64,000 bases of DNA from Streptomyces sp. cf386. GTDB lineage: Bacteria; Actinomycetota; Actinomycetes; Streptomycetales; Streptomycetaceae. Positions 44,973 to 53,161 of the stretch are shown here, one piece after another. Within the stretch, counting starts at the first letter, position 1; each line of letters opens with the position of its first letter. The stretch is from NCBI RefSeq assembly GCF_900103585.1, contig NZ_FNHV01000009.1:340052-404051 (forward strand), written 5' to 3'. The notes below the pieces were generated by a model. The model did no database searches. It was not told where the DNA came from and saw only the letters and a list, made by a program, of their open reading frames with translations. A program made the translations under genes and the position numbers.

Positions 44973-46496
44973 ATGATGCGCACGGGCCGTCATGTCACCA
45001 TGCTCACCGAAGGCACCTATCCGCACGTCCACGGCGGGGTCAGCACCTGGTGCGACCAGCTCGTCAAGGGCATGCCGGAGGTCGACTTCCACATCGTGTC
45101 GCTCACCGGAACCGGCCGCGAACCCGTGACCTGGGAGCTGCCGCCGAACGTCTACCGGCACACCTCGGTACCCACCTGGGGCCCGCGTCCGGGGCGCAAA
45201 CGAGCGCCGTACGGCCGGGCCCGCCGTCGTTTCACCGACTCCTACGAGCGTTTCCTGCTCTCCTTCCTGGACCCCGAGGCGCACTGCGACTTCGGCGACG
45301 CCCTGGACGAACTGGCCGAACTCGCCCGCGACGGACGCCTGTCGGCGGCCCTGCGCACGGAATCCGCGCTGCGGTCGCTGATGTGGATATGGACGATGCC
45401 GCATCTGCCGACGGCGGCCGCCCGCCCCACCGTGCACGACGCCCTGACCGCCACCGACCTGCTGGAACACGCCCTGCGCCCCCTCGGGATCCGCATCCCC
45501 GAGGACTCCGTCGCCCACGCCGTCAGCAGCGGCCTCGCGACCCTCCCGGCCCTCGCCGCCCGCAGGCTGGACGGCGTGCCCTTCCTCCTCACCGAGCACG
45601 GCATCTATCTGCGCGAGCGCTACCTCGGCTACCGCAGCGACGCCCAGCGCTGGCCCGTGAAGGCGTTCATGCTCGGCTTCTACCGTGAACTGAACTCCCA
45701 CGGCTACCGCACGGCCGACCTGGTCACCCCCTGCAACCAGTACAACCGCCGCTGGGAGGAGCGCGGCGGCGCCGACGCCGACAAGATCCGCACGGTCTAC
45801 AACGGCGTCGACCCGCACGCCTTCCCGCACGCCGGACCCGAGCCCGAGATCCCCACCCTCACCTGGTGCGGGCGCGTCGACCCCATCAAGGACCTGGAGA
45901 CCCTGCTGCGGGCCTACGCCATGGTCCGCGCCGAACTCCCGGAAACCCGCCTGCGGTTGTTCGGCCCCGTCCCGCCCGGCGGCGAGGCCTACCGCACCAA
46001 GCTGGAGAAGCTCGCCGCCGAACTCGGCGTGACCGACGGCCTGACCTTCGAGGGCCGCATCAGCGAGGTCTGGCGCGCCTACGCGGCCGGGCACCTGGTG
46101 ATGCTGTCGTCCATCTCCGAGGGCTTCCCGTTCTCCATCATCGAGGCCATGTCCTGCGGCCGCACGACGGTCTCGACGGACGTCGGCGGAGTGCGCGAGG
46201 CCGTCGGCGACACGGGACTCGTCGTCCCGCCGCGCGAGCCGGAGAAGATGGCCGCCGCCGCCCTCACCCTGCTCCGTGACGACGAACGGCGTCAGGAATT
46301 GGGCGAGTTGTCCCGCCAGCGGGTGATCGACCGGTTCACGCTGCGCCGTTCCGTGGACAATTTCCGGACGATTTACCAGGAGCTCGCGGGCAGCACCGAG
46401 GTGTACGAGCCCACGCTCGAAACGGTCACCGACTGGACCCTCGAACTGCGCGACCCCTGGTACGAGAAGGTCGCCACGGACGGGACCGGCTGGTGA
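44973..46496 (+). CDS. pelF: PelF-like GT4 glycosyltransferase
   Basis: A 507-residue cytosolic glycosyltransferase. The N-terminal DUF3492-type domain starts HVTMLTEGTYPHVHGGVSTWCDQLV (about 9-33), the hallmark of PelF, which polymerises the Pel exopolysaccharide from UDP-sugars. The C-terminal GT4 domain has VYNGVDP, TWCGRVDPIKDLETLL and the EX7E motif SEGFPFSIIEAM, then the donor-site GGVREAVGD. The gene ends in a GTGA overlap with the following membrane protein gene. Symbol assigned by similarity; sugar donor not shown. Confidence 0.85.
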   Translation: MMRTGRHVTMLTEGTYPHVHGGVSTWCDQLVKGMPEVDFHIVSLTGTGREPVTWELPPNVYRHTSVPTWGPRPGRKRAPYGRARRRFTDSYERFLLSFLDPEAHCDFGDALDELAELARDGRLSAALRTESALRSLMWIWTMPHLPTAAARPTVHDALTATDLLEHALRPLGIRIPEDSVAHAVSSGLATLPALAARRLDGVPFLLTEHGIYLRERYLGYRSDAQRWPVKAFMLGFYRELNSHGYRTADLVTPCNQYNRRWEERGGADADKIRTVYNGVDPHAFPHAGPEPEIPTLTWCGRVDPIKDLETLLRAYAMVRAELPETRLRLFGPVPPGGEAYRTKLEKLAAELGVTDGLTFEGRISEVWRAYAAGHLVMLSSISEGFPFSIIEAMSCGRTTVSTDVGGVREAVGDTGLVVPPREPEKMAAAALTLLRDDERRQELGELSRQRVIDRFTLRRSVDNFRTIYQELAGSTEVYEPTLETVTDWTLELRDPWYEKVATDGTGW

Positions 46497-47944
46497 GCGG
46501 AAGCATCTGGATGCCGCCCGGCTCCCGCCCCGACACCCTGCCCGCCATCCCGCGCCAGCGCATCAAGCCCAGCTGGGCTCAGCCCGACCCCCTCGACGAA
46601 CTCGCCGAACGCCTCGACGACTTCATAGCCGCCGCCGTCCACCCCGACGAGATCGCCGCGCTCCTGGAGTCCGACGGACTGTCGGACGACCAGATACGCG
46701 AGCGCTACGGCGTCAAGAACTCCTTCGCGCTCGCCGAGGAGCTGTACGAGCGGGTCGAGCGCCGCTACCCCGAACCGGACGGCCCGGTCCACGACCCCTG
46801 GCAGGTGGGCCTGCTCGGCTGCCTCCTCAGGGGCGTCGTCTTCGCCCTCCCCGGCCTCGGCTACGTCCTCGGCGGCCCCCTCCTCGCCGGCCCGCACGAC
46901 GACTTCGGCCTCCCCGCGGGCACGGTCCCGCTGCTGGCCGGCGCCCTGGTCGGCTGGACCTGGAACCAGGGCCTCGCGCACCGGGCGTACTCCTGGCTCG
47001 GGCTGGGCGACCGGGATGCGGCGCGCCGGTCGCTGCTGCTCGGCGCGCCGGCGGGCGCGTTGCTCGGCTCCCTGGTCGCGTTGGCCGTCGCGGGCGCCGC
47101 CCAGCCGGTCGCCGTCGCCTTCGCAGCCGGGCAGTCCGTCTACCTGGGCGCGGCCACCGCCCTCCTGGTGATGAGCCGCGAACGGGCCCTGCTGGCCGCG
47201 TTGTTGCCGATGGCGGCGGGAGGGGTGCTGGCGCTGGTCCATCCGGTGCCGGACGCGGCGAGACTGATCCTGTTGCTGGGTTCGCTGACGGTGGTGGCGC
47301 TTCTCGGCCTACGTGAGGTCGCGCCCCTGAAGGGGCGCGGGACTGTACTGAATGTGGGCCCCCGTCTCTCCGCATCCCTCCCGTACGCCCTGTTCGGCCT
47401 GGCCACCGGCGTCCTCGTCCTCTACACGGCCCTGGGCGACTTCCTCACCGGCGAGCAGCGCAGCGCCATCGCCGCCCCGGCCGCAGTGGCCCTCACCCTC
47501 AGCATGGGCCCCGCCGAATGGCTGCTGTACCGCTTCCGCAGCGGCAGCCTGGCGGGCCTGCGCTCCAGCAGCACACCGAGGGCGTTCTGGCGGACCACGG
47601 TGCTCACCGTCCTGAAGTGCCTCTCCGGCTACCTGCTCGCCCTCCTCGTGCTCAGCCTCGCCACCTCGGCCCTGTGGCCGCACGCCCCCGGCATCGCAGG
47701 CGTCCGCCTCGCCGGACTGCTCCTGCTGGGCGTGGTCCTGTGGACGGGCCTGCTGCTCCAGTCCTTCGGCGCGGTGCTCAGCGCGGCGGCGATCTGCTGT
47801 GCGGCGGCGCTCGCCCAGTCGGTGGCCCTGGTGACGCACGCGGGCAGCCCGCACTGGATCGGCCTGATCGTCCACGGGACGGCGGCGGTGGCCCAGGCCA
47901 CCCTCGTCTGCGCCCTGTTGGGGAGAGTGACCGCCCACCGATGA
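46493..47944 (+). CDS. Polytopic membrane protein coupled to PelF (PelG-like role)
   Basis: A 483-residue protein. About 100 cytosolic residues (DPLDELAERLDDFIAAAVHPDEIAALLESDG, then DDQIRERYGVKNSFALAEELYERVE) precede about 11-12 membrane spans (VGLLGCLLRGVVFALPGLGYVL to TAAVAQATLVCALLG). Its start overlaps the pelF stop (GTGA) and its stop overlaps the next start (ATGA), so it belongs with PelF. PelG, a polysaccharide exporter partner of PelF, has a similar size and span number; I infer an analogous role but cannot show homology. A copy of a dispersed palindromic repeat lies in frame at 47320-47339. Confidence 0.75.
   Translation: MSGSIWMPPGSRPDTLPAIPRQRIKPSWAQPDPLDELAERLDDFIAAAVHPDEIAALLESDGLSDDQIRERYGVKNSFALAEELYERVERRYPEPDGPVHDPWQVGLLGCLLRGVVFALPGLGYVLGGPLLAGPHDDFGLPAGTVPLLAGALVGWTWNQGLAHRAYSWLGLGDRDAARRSLLLGAPAGALLGSLVALAVAGAAQPVAVAFAAGQSVYLGAATALLVMSRERALLAALLPMAAGGVLALVHPVPDAARLILLLGSLTVVALLGLREVAPLKGRGTVLNVGPRLSASLPYALFGLATGVLVLYTALGDFLTGEQRSAIAAPAAVALTLSMGPAEWLLYRFRSGSLAGLRSSSTPRAFWRTTVLTVLKCLSGYLLALLVLSLATSALWPHAPGIAGVRLAGLLLLGVVLWTGLLLQSFGAVLSAAAICCAAALAQSVALVTHAGSPHWIGLIVHGTAAVAQATLVCALLGRVTAHR
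47320..47339 (+). repeat. Palindromic repeat inside a coding sequence
   Basis: CGCGCCCCT-GA-AGGGGCGCG, the core of the dispersed element seen at 24010 and 37293, is in frame and encodes an EVAPLKGRG segment between membrane spans (near residue 277). The cytosolic or periplasmic loop may tolerate it. Confidence 0.6.
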
Positions 47945-48609
47945 ATGACCGCACACCGATGAGAGATCTGCTGATCCCGTACTACGAGCACCCGTCCGTC
48001 CGCCCCGCCGAATGGGACGCGATCATCGCGGCGGCGCCCCGCCTCTGCGGCGTCGTAGTGAACCCGGCCAGCGGCCCCGGCGAAACGCCCGACCAGGCGT
48101 TCGCCGAGGTCGCGGCCCGGCTCCGGGAAGCGGACGTGCGGGTGCTCGGCTACGCCGACACCGACTACGGTCGCAGGCCGACCGCCGACGTCGTACGCGA
48201 CCTCGTGCGGCACCGCGACTGGTACGGCGCGGACGGCGTCTTCCTCGACCAAGTCGCCGCGGGCCGCGAGGAGTTCCCGTACTACCAGCGGCTCGCGACG
48301 GCGGCCTGGGGCGCCGGCTACGGCACGCTCACCCTGAACCACGGCACGACACCGCACCCCTCGTACGCCAGGATCGCCGACGTCCTGGTCACCTTCGAGG
48401 GCACCTGGGCGACGTACACCCGCCTCGGCCCGCAGCAGTGGCGGGGCGGCGGGGGAGTGCGGCTGTGCCATCTGGTGTACGGCGTCCCGCCCGACGTCGA
48501 TCTCACGGAGCCGGCGCGCGATCGCGGGGCCACGGTGCACTGCGCGGTGCCGGGGATCGGCGATCACCCGTGGGGGACCTTGCCGCACGCACTGGCGCCG
48601 ACCGGTTGA
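47941..48609 (+). CDS. Spherulin-4 family glycosidase-like protein (Sph3/GH135-like)
   Basis: A 222-residue TIM-barrel-like protein without a signal peptide. LLIPYYEHPSVRPAEWDAII (start), GVVVNPASGPGE, VLGYADTDYGRR, the predicted catalytic strand DGVFLDQVA with Asp103, and the LTLNHGTTPHPSY block all match the spherulation-specific family 4. A fungal member (Sph3, GH135) cleaves galactosaminogalactan, and PelA has a related hydrolase domain. The ATG start overlaps the upstream stop (ATGA). Lack of an export signal is unexpected for an extracellular glycosidase. Confidence 0.78.
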   Translation: MNDRTPMRDLLIPYYEHPSVRPAEWDAIIAAAPRLCGVVVNPASGPGETPDQAFAEVAARLREADVRVLGYADTDYGRRPTADVVRDLVRHRDWYGADGVFLDQVAAGREEFPYYQRLATAAWGAGYGTLTLNHGTTPHPSYARIADVLVTFEGTWATYTRLGPQQWRGGGGVRLCHLVYGVPPDVDLTEPARDRGATVHCAVPGIGDHPWGTLPHALAPTG

Positions 48610-48621
48610 GATACGGCCGCG

Positions 48622-49407
48622 TCAGCCCAGCGACAGCACCACGAGCGCGGTCGTCGCCGCCGTCTCCGCGAGGCCGCCGAAGACGTCGCCCGTGATGCCG
48701 CCGAAGCGGCGGGTGCAGTGGCGTAGGAGGAGTTCGGCGGCGGCGAGTGCGGCGAGGACCGCGAGGGCGGTGCGGGCGATGTCGTACGTCCCGAGCAGCG
48801 CGCCCGCTGTGGCGGCGACGACGGTCACGGCCAGGGCGACGGCCACCGCGCCCCGTAGCGGGACGACTCCGGCCACCGCGGCGCCCAGCCCCTCCGGCCG
48901 CGCGGCGGGCACGCCGGTGCGCGCGGCGAGGGTGAGGGCGAGGCGGGCGGCGACGGCCGAGACGACGGTGGCGAGGGCGCCCCGGGCCCACGAGTCGTCG
49001 TAGAGCCGGGCGAGTGCGGCCACCTGCGCGAGCAGCACGAACACGAGCGTGATGACGCCGAACGGCCCGATGTCCGACTGCTTCATGATCCGCAGCGCGT
49101 CCTCGGCGGGCTTGCCACTGCCGAGCCCGTCCGCGGTGTCGGCGAGCCCGTCGAGATGCAGCCCCCGGGTCAGTACGGCGGGGACGGCGGCGCCCGCGAC
49201 GGCGGCGAGGAGGGGACCGGCGCCGAGGAAGAGGAGCAGGAGCGCGACGAGGGCGGCGCCGCAACCGAGGACCACCCCGACCAGTGGCGCGCACAGCATC
49301 CCGCCACGCGCCGTCTCCCGGTCCCAGCGGCTCACCTGGACGGGCAGCACGCTCAGGGTGCCGAAGGCGAAGCGGAGGCCGTGGAGCGAGGGCGGGGTCA
49401 TGGACAC
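48622..49407 (-). CDS. cobS: Adenosylcobinamide-GDP ribazoletransferase
   Basis: A 261-residue polytopic membrane enzyme that joins adenosylcobinamide-GDP with alpha-ribazole to make cobalamin. Family landmarks: an N-terminal LRFAFGTLSVLPV, the acidic HLDGLADTADGLGSGKPAEDALRIMKQSDIGPFG block (about 83-116) and multiple spans. An ATG two codons inside the listed GTG start is equally good. It lies apart from cobT and cobU, with two unrelated membrane genes between. Confidence 0.95.
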   Translation of the reverse strand: MSMTPPSLHGLRFAFGTLSVLPVQVSRWDRETARGGMLCAPLVGVVLGCGAALVALLLLFLGAGPLLAAVAGAAVPAVLTRGLHLDGLADTADGLGSGKPAEDALRIMKQSDIGPFGVITLVFVLLAQVAALARLYDDSWARGALATVVSAVAARLALTLAARTGVPAARPEGLGAAVAGVVPLRGAVAVALAVTVVAATAGALLGTYDIARTALAVLAALAAAELLLRHCTRRFGGITGDVFGGLAETAATTALVVLSLG

Positions 49408-49474
49408 GTCCGCAGACTAGCCCGGACGTCGTTCCCGCCGGGCAGGCCGTCCCCGTCCCGGACACACTGAAGCC

Positions 49475-50239
49475 ATGGGTGACTGGTGGCAGCGCAACAT
49501 CATCGAACCGGGAAAACTCCCGCTGCTCCTGGCCCTGACCGCGTTCGTGGTCACCTTCGCCGTCACCCGCGTCATCACCCGCCTCATCCGCGCGGGCAAG
49601 GGCCCCTTCCGCAACATCAAGAGCGGCACCGTCCACATCCACCACGTGGTCCCCGGAGTCGTCCTGACGGTCATCGGCGGTTTCTGCGCGGTCGCCGGAG
49701 GCCAACGCGGCTTCGGTTCGGCCATGGCCGCCGTGGTCTTCGGGATCGGCGCCGGTCTGGTCATGGACGAGTTCGCGCTGATCCTGCACCTGGACGACGT
49801 CTACTGGACCGAGGACGGCCGCAAGAGCGTCGAGGTGGTCGTGCTCACCGCGGCCCTGGTCGGCCTGCTCCTCCTGGGCTTCGCCCCCTTCGGGGTCAAC
49901 GACCTGAACGACGACGAGATGCAGAACCGCGGGACGGTGATCAGCACGATCGCCGGGAACTTCCTGCTCGCCCTGATCGCCCTGGCCAAGGGCAAGGCCA
50001 GGATCGCGCTCTTCGGGGTGATCGTCCCCTTCATCGCCCTGTTCGGCGCCATCCGCCTGGCCCGTCCCACCTCCCCCTGGGCGAAGCGCTTCTACGGCCG
50101 CCGCCCGCGCGCCCGCGCCAAGGCCCAACTGCGCGCCTACCACCACGACCGGCGCTGGGCGGGCCCCAGCCGCAAACTTCAGGACTGGATCGGCGGCGCA
50201 CCCGACGCGGAGCCGCCCCGGGCCCTGGAACACCGCTGA
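49475..50239 (+). CDS. Conserved integral membrane protein
   Basis: A 254-residue protein with about six spans (LLLALTAFVVTFAVTRVIT; GVVLTVIGGFCAVAG; MAAVVFGIGAGLVMDEFALIL; VVVLTAALVGLLLLGFAP; ISTIAGNFLLALIALA; IALFGVIVPFIALFGAIRL). A conserved HIHHVVPG (about 54-61) and MDEFALILHLDDVYW motif contain histidines and acidic residues that could bind metal. The C-terminus is basic and cytosolic. It overlaps the convergent rhomboid-like gene by 61 bases. Function unknown. Confidence 0.8.
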   Translation: MGDWWQRNIIEPGKLPLLLALTAFVVTFAVTRVITRLIRAGKGPFRNIKSGTVHIHHVVPGVVLTVIGGFCAVAGGQRGFGSAMAAVVFGIGAGLVMDEFALILHLDDVYWTEDGRKSVEVVVLTAALVGLLLLGFAPFGVNDLNDDEMQNRGTVISTIAGNFLLALIALAKGKARIALFGVIVPFIALFGAIRLARPTSPWAKRFYGRRPRARAKAQLRAYHHDRRWAGPSRKLQDWIGGAPDAEPPRALEHR

Positions 50240-50877
50240 CGCCACGCGCTCCCCGCGCACAGCGCCAGCGCCGCCACGATCGCCGCCAGGTGCTCCTTCC
50301 CGGCGAGGTTCTCCTTCAGTGCCACCTCGACCACCATCGCCACGATCACCACCCCGGCCGTGACATACGCGCCGTACCGCCACCCGAGGAACACCGCCAG
50401 CCCCACCACGGCCGCCGACGGTCCCGTGTCCACGACCCGCGCGTCCGAGGCGGGCAGCCCGATCGGGTGGTCCGGGCCGAGCGCGATGCCCACGCGCGCG
50501 TACAGGCTGCCGGCGAGGGTGGCGACGTACGCGACGACGAGGGTCCGCCACCACCCCAGACACATCTCGGCGATCCCGAACACGATCAGTATCTGCGCGA
50601 GCGCACCCCACACCGGCAGGTCGAGGGCGGGCACAAACAGCGACAACGGCGTCCGCAGGAGAGCCGGCCAGAGGGGATCCTCGGCCCGGACACCCCCGAG
50701 GTTCTGGACGACCCGATACCCCCAGGACTGGTTCTGCACGACGTGCATGACCCCGGTCAGACACACGGCCCCGAAAGTCATCGGAACGGCCCACCACCGC
50801 CGCGCCACCCACGCCCCCCGCACGGCGAGGTACAGCGACCCCCACTCGGCGCGGGCCAAGCGGGCGAGGGTGCTCAT
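50179..50877 (-). CDS. Rhomboid-like integral membrane protein
   Basis: A 232-residue protein with about six spans. DTGPSAAVVGLAVF (about 150-164) and KEHLAAIVAALAL (near 200) are placed like the GxSx serine and the histidine of rhomboid proteases, so it may be a rhomboid-like protein, but the glycine pattern is weak and activity is uncertain. No clear ribosome binding site at the ATG. The 3' end overlaps the convergent gene by 61 bases; the shared region encodes polar tails in both. Confidence 0.7.
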   Translation of the reverse strand: MSTLARLARAEWGSLYLAVRGAWVARRWWAVPMTFGAVCLTGVMHVVQNQSWGYRVVQNLGGVRAEDPLWPALLRTPLSLFVPALDLPVWGALAQILIVFGIAEMCLGWWRTLVVAYVATLAGSLYARVGIALGPDHPIGLPASDARVVDTGPSAAVVGLAVFLGWRYGAYVTAGVVIVAMVVEVALKENLAGKEHLAAIVAALALCAGSAWRQRCSRARGGSASGAPPIQS

Positions 50878-50935
50878 AAGGGGATTATCTGCGCGGAGGG
50901 GACGGACTGCGCGTCACCTCCGGTCGGTCTCCGAT

Positions 50936-52054
50936 CTACTCGGTCTCCGACTGCTCCACCGGCTCGTCGTCCCCCACCGGCTCGTCGTCCCCCGCCGTCT
51001 CCGACTCCTTCGGCTTCTCCGGCAGCTCCGCGGCCAGCGCCGCCGCGGCCTGGACCATCGGCAGGGCCAGCAGGCCGCCGGCCCCCTCGCCGACCTTCAC
51101 GCCCTGGTCGAGCAGGGGTTCCAGGGCCATGCGGTCCAGTGCCTTCGCCTGCCCCGGCTCCCCGCTGTTGTGCGCGGCCAGCCACCAGTCCGGCGCCCGG
51201 AACGCGATCCGCTGGCCCACCAGCGCACAGGCGGCGACCACGACGCCGTCCAGCACGACGGGCATCTTGCGCACCGCGCTCTGCAGCAGGAACCCCGTGA
51301 TCGCGGCGAGGTCGGCTCCGCCCACCGTCGCGAGCAGCTGCAGCTGGTCCCCGAGCACGGGGCGTGCCCGGCGCAGCGCGTCCCGGATCGCCGCGCACTT
51401 GCGCATCCACGCGAGGTCGTCGATGGCCAGCCCGCCCCGCCCGGTGACCACGGAGGCGTCGGTCCCGCACAGCGCCGCGACCAGCACCCCGGCCGCGGTC
51501 GTCCCGCCGACGCTCACATCGCCGAGCACCACCAGATCCGTACCGGAGTCGGCCTCCTCGTCGGCCACCGCCACCCCGGCCCGGAAGGCGGCCTCCGCCT
51601 CCTCCAGGGTGACCGCGTCCTCGACGTCGATACGACCGCTGCCGCGCCGCACCCGATGCCGTACGACCGCCTCCGGCAGTGACTCGGGGTCGCAGTCCAG
51701 CGCCATGTCGACGACCCGCACCGGAACCCCGAGCCGCCGCGCGAGCACGGACACGGGCCGGCCGCCCTCGAGGATCTCCCGCACCAACTCCCCGGCGCCG
51801 CCAGCCGGTCGCGCCGAGACACCCAGCTCGGCGACGCCGTGGTCCCCGGCGAACAGGACGACCCGCGGCCGGTCGATCGGCCGCACCGGCACGGCCGACT
51901 GCGCCGCCGACAGCCACTCACCCAGTTCGTCGAGGCGGCCCAGCGCCCCGGGCGGCACGATCTGACGCTCACGGCGCGCCTCGGCGTCACGGCGTACCCC
52001 ACCGTCGGGGCGCTCGATCAGATCAGTGAAGTCGTCGAGATTAAGCGAGCTCAT
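50936..52054 (-). CDS. cobT: Nicotinate-nucleotide--dimethylbenzimidazole phosphoribosyltransferase
   Basis: A 372-residue cytosolic enzyme that makes alpha-ribazole phosphate, the lower-ligand precursor. Landmarks are RPRVVLFAGDHGVAELGVSA (about 62-81), LVVLGDVSVGGTTAAGVLVAAL and LLQSAVRKMPVVLDGV, followed by the GEGAGG catalytic region with Glu. The C-terminal tail contains a tandem GDDEPV duplication from an 18-base repeat. ATG at 52054. With cobS and the cobU-type gene it completes nucleotide-loop assembly. Confidence 0.95.
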   Translation of the reverse strand: MSSLNLDDFTDLIERPDGGVRRDAEARRERQIVPPGALGRLDELGEWLSAAQSAVPVRPIDRPRVVLFAGDHGVAELGVSARPAGGAGELVREILEGGRPVSVLARRLGVPVRVVDMALDCDPESLPEAVVRHRVRRGSGRIDVEDAVTLEEAEAAFRAGVAVADEEADSGTDLVVLGDVSVGGTTAAGVLVAALCGTDASVVTGRGGLAIDDLAWMRKCAAIRDALRRARPVLGDQLQLLATVGGADLAAITGFLLQSAVRKMPVVLDGVVVAACALVGQRIAFRAPDWWLAAHNSGEPGQAKALDRMALEPLLDQGVKVGEGAGGLLALPMVQAAAALAAELPEKPKESETAGDDEPVGDDEPVEQSETE

Positions 52055-52272
52055 TCGCCGAACAGTACCGGCACCGGTCGAACAGAACGGCGCCACATGG
52101 CCCCCAGGGGCTCCGCCACGTCACCGCCACATCCGCGCGACGTCGTTGCACCCAAGATCGCCATCCCATACGTTCCGTTTTGCAGTGGATTGTCGGGGCA
52201 TGCTCGCAGCACCATTCCGCCGTACGCCCGCCGTACGCCCCCCGCCGTACGCTCTAGCGCCCGGGAGCCGCC

Positions 52273-53157
52273 ATGACCGCGACCGCATCCTCCGAACGAC
52301 GCCGTGCAGGCTGCGCGTTCACCCTCGCCGCATGCCGGGACCACACCTACGCCCCCCGGTTCCTGAGACTCGTACGGCAGGCCTCGCCCCGGCACCTGAG
52401 AGCCGCGGCCCGTGCGGTGCTTCCCTTCGCCGAGCCGGAGAGCTGGCTGGACGTGGGTACGGGGGACGCCCGCTTTCCGGAGGCGGCGAAGGACGTCCTT
52501 CCCTACACCGCGTTCGACGGCCTGGACCCGACCCACCGAGTCCTGCACGCGCGCGTGGCCGAGCGGATCGAGGAGGCCCACGTAGGGCAGCTGACGGACC
52601 CTCGGATCACGGCGCGTCTGCGCACCCGCTACGACGTCGTCAGCATGCTCCGCCACCTGGAGCACACCCCGGACCCCCGCGCGGAACTCCGTGCCGCCCT
52701 CGCGGTCCTGCGCCCGGGCGGCCATCTCGTCCTCGAACTCCCCAACCCGCGCAGCGCGTTCGCCCTGCTGTTCGGCGCGGCGTGGATCCCGCAGAGCCCG
52801 CACGGACACCTGCATCTGCTGCCTGTGCGCACGCTCCACGAGGAACTGCGGTCCCTGGGCTGCACGATCGTGGCGACGGACCGCCGCACCTCGCACATCC
52901 CGTACGACCTCGGGGCCACGATCGCCCTGGTGCTGAATCTCCTCCTGGGCCCGGTACTGGCAGTGCTGGGCGCGCCCCTGGTGGCCGCCGCCTGGGTGAT
53001 CGACCTGGTCCTGGCCCCCGTGCTCCGCCGCACCCCCCTGTCGAACGGGTACCGAGTCGTCGCCCGCAAGGAGCCGATCACCCAGAGGGCACCGGCCGCA
53101 CCGGCAGCACGCACCGCACCGTCAGGACCGACGGCACCCGCATCCCCTCCGGCCTGA
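52273..53157 (+). CDS. SAM-dependent methyltransferase with C-terminal membrane segment
   Basis: A 294-residue protein. Rossmann motif SWLDVGTGDARFPEAAKD (about 57-74), a later YDVVSMLRHLEHTPDPRAELRAALAVLRPGGHLVLELPNP block typical of class I enzymes, and a hydrophobic hairpin near residues 215-250 (LVLNLLLGPVLAVLGAPLVAAAWVIDLVLA) that should bind or span the membrane. The tail is Ala/Pro/Thr-rich. Resembles enzymes acting on lipids or quinones; substrate unknown. Confidence 0.82.
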   Translation: MTATASSERRRAGCAFTLAACRDHTYAPRFLRLVRQASPRHLRAAARAVLPFAEPESWLDVGTGDARFPEAAKDVLPYTAFDGLDPTHRVLHARVAERIEEAHVGQLTDPRITARLRTRYDVVSMLRHLEHTPDPRAELRAALAVLRPGGHLVLELPNPRSAFALLFGAAWIPQSPHGHLHLLPVRTLHEELRSLGCTIVATDRRTSHIPYDLGATIALVLNLLLGPVLAVLGAPLVAAAWVIDLVLAPVLRRTPLSNGYRVVARKEPITQRAPAAPAARTAPSGPTAPASPPA

Positions 53158-53161
53158 AGTC

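Noticed and set aside
42821-44983. A 720-residue minus-strand frame opposite the deacetylase gene
   Set aside because: Composition is that of an antisense frame, and the plus strand has a signal peptide, domain motifs and a good start.
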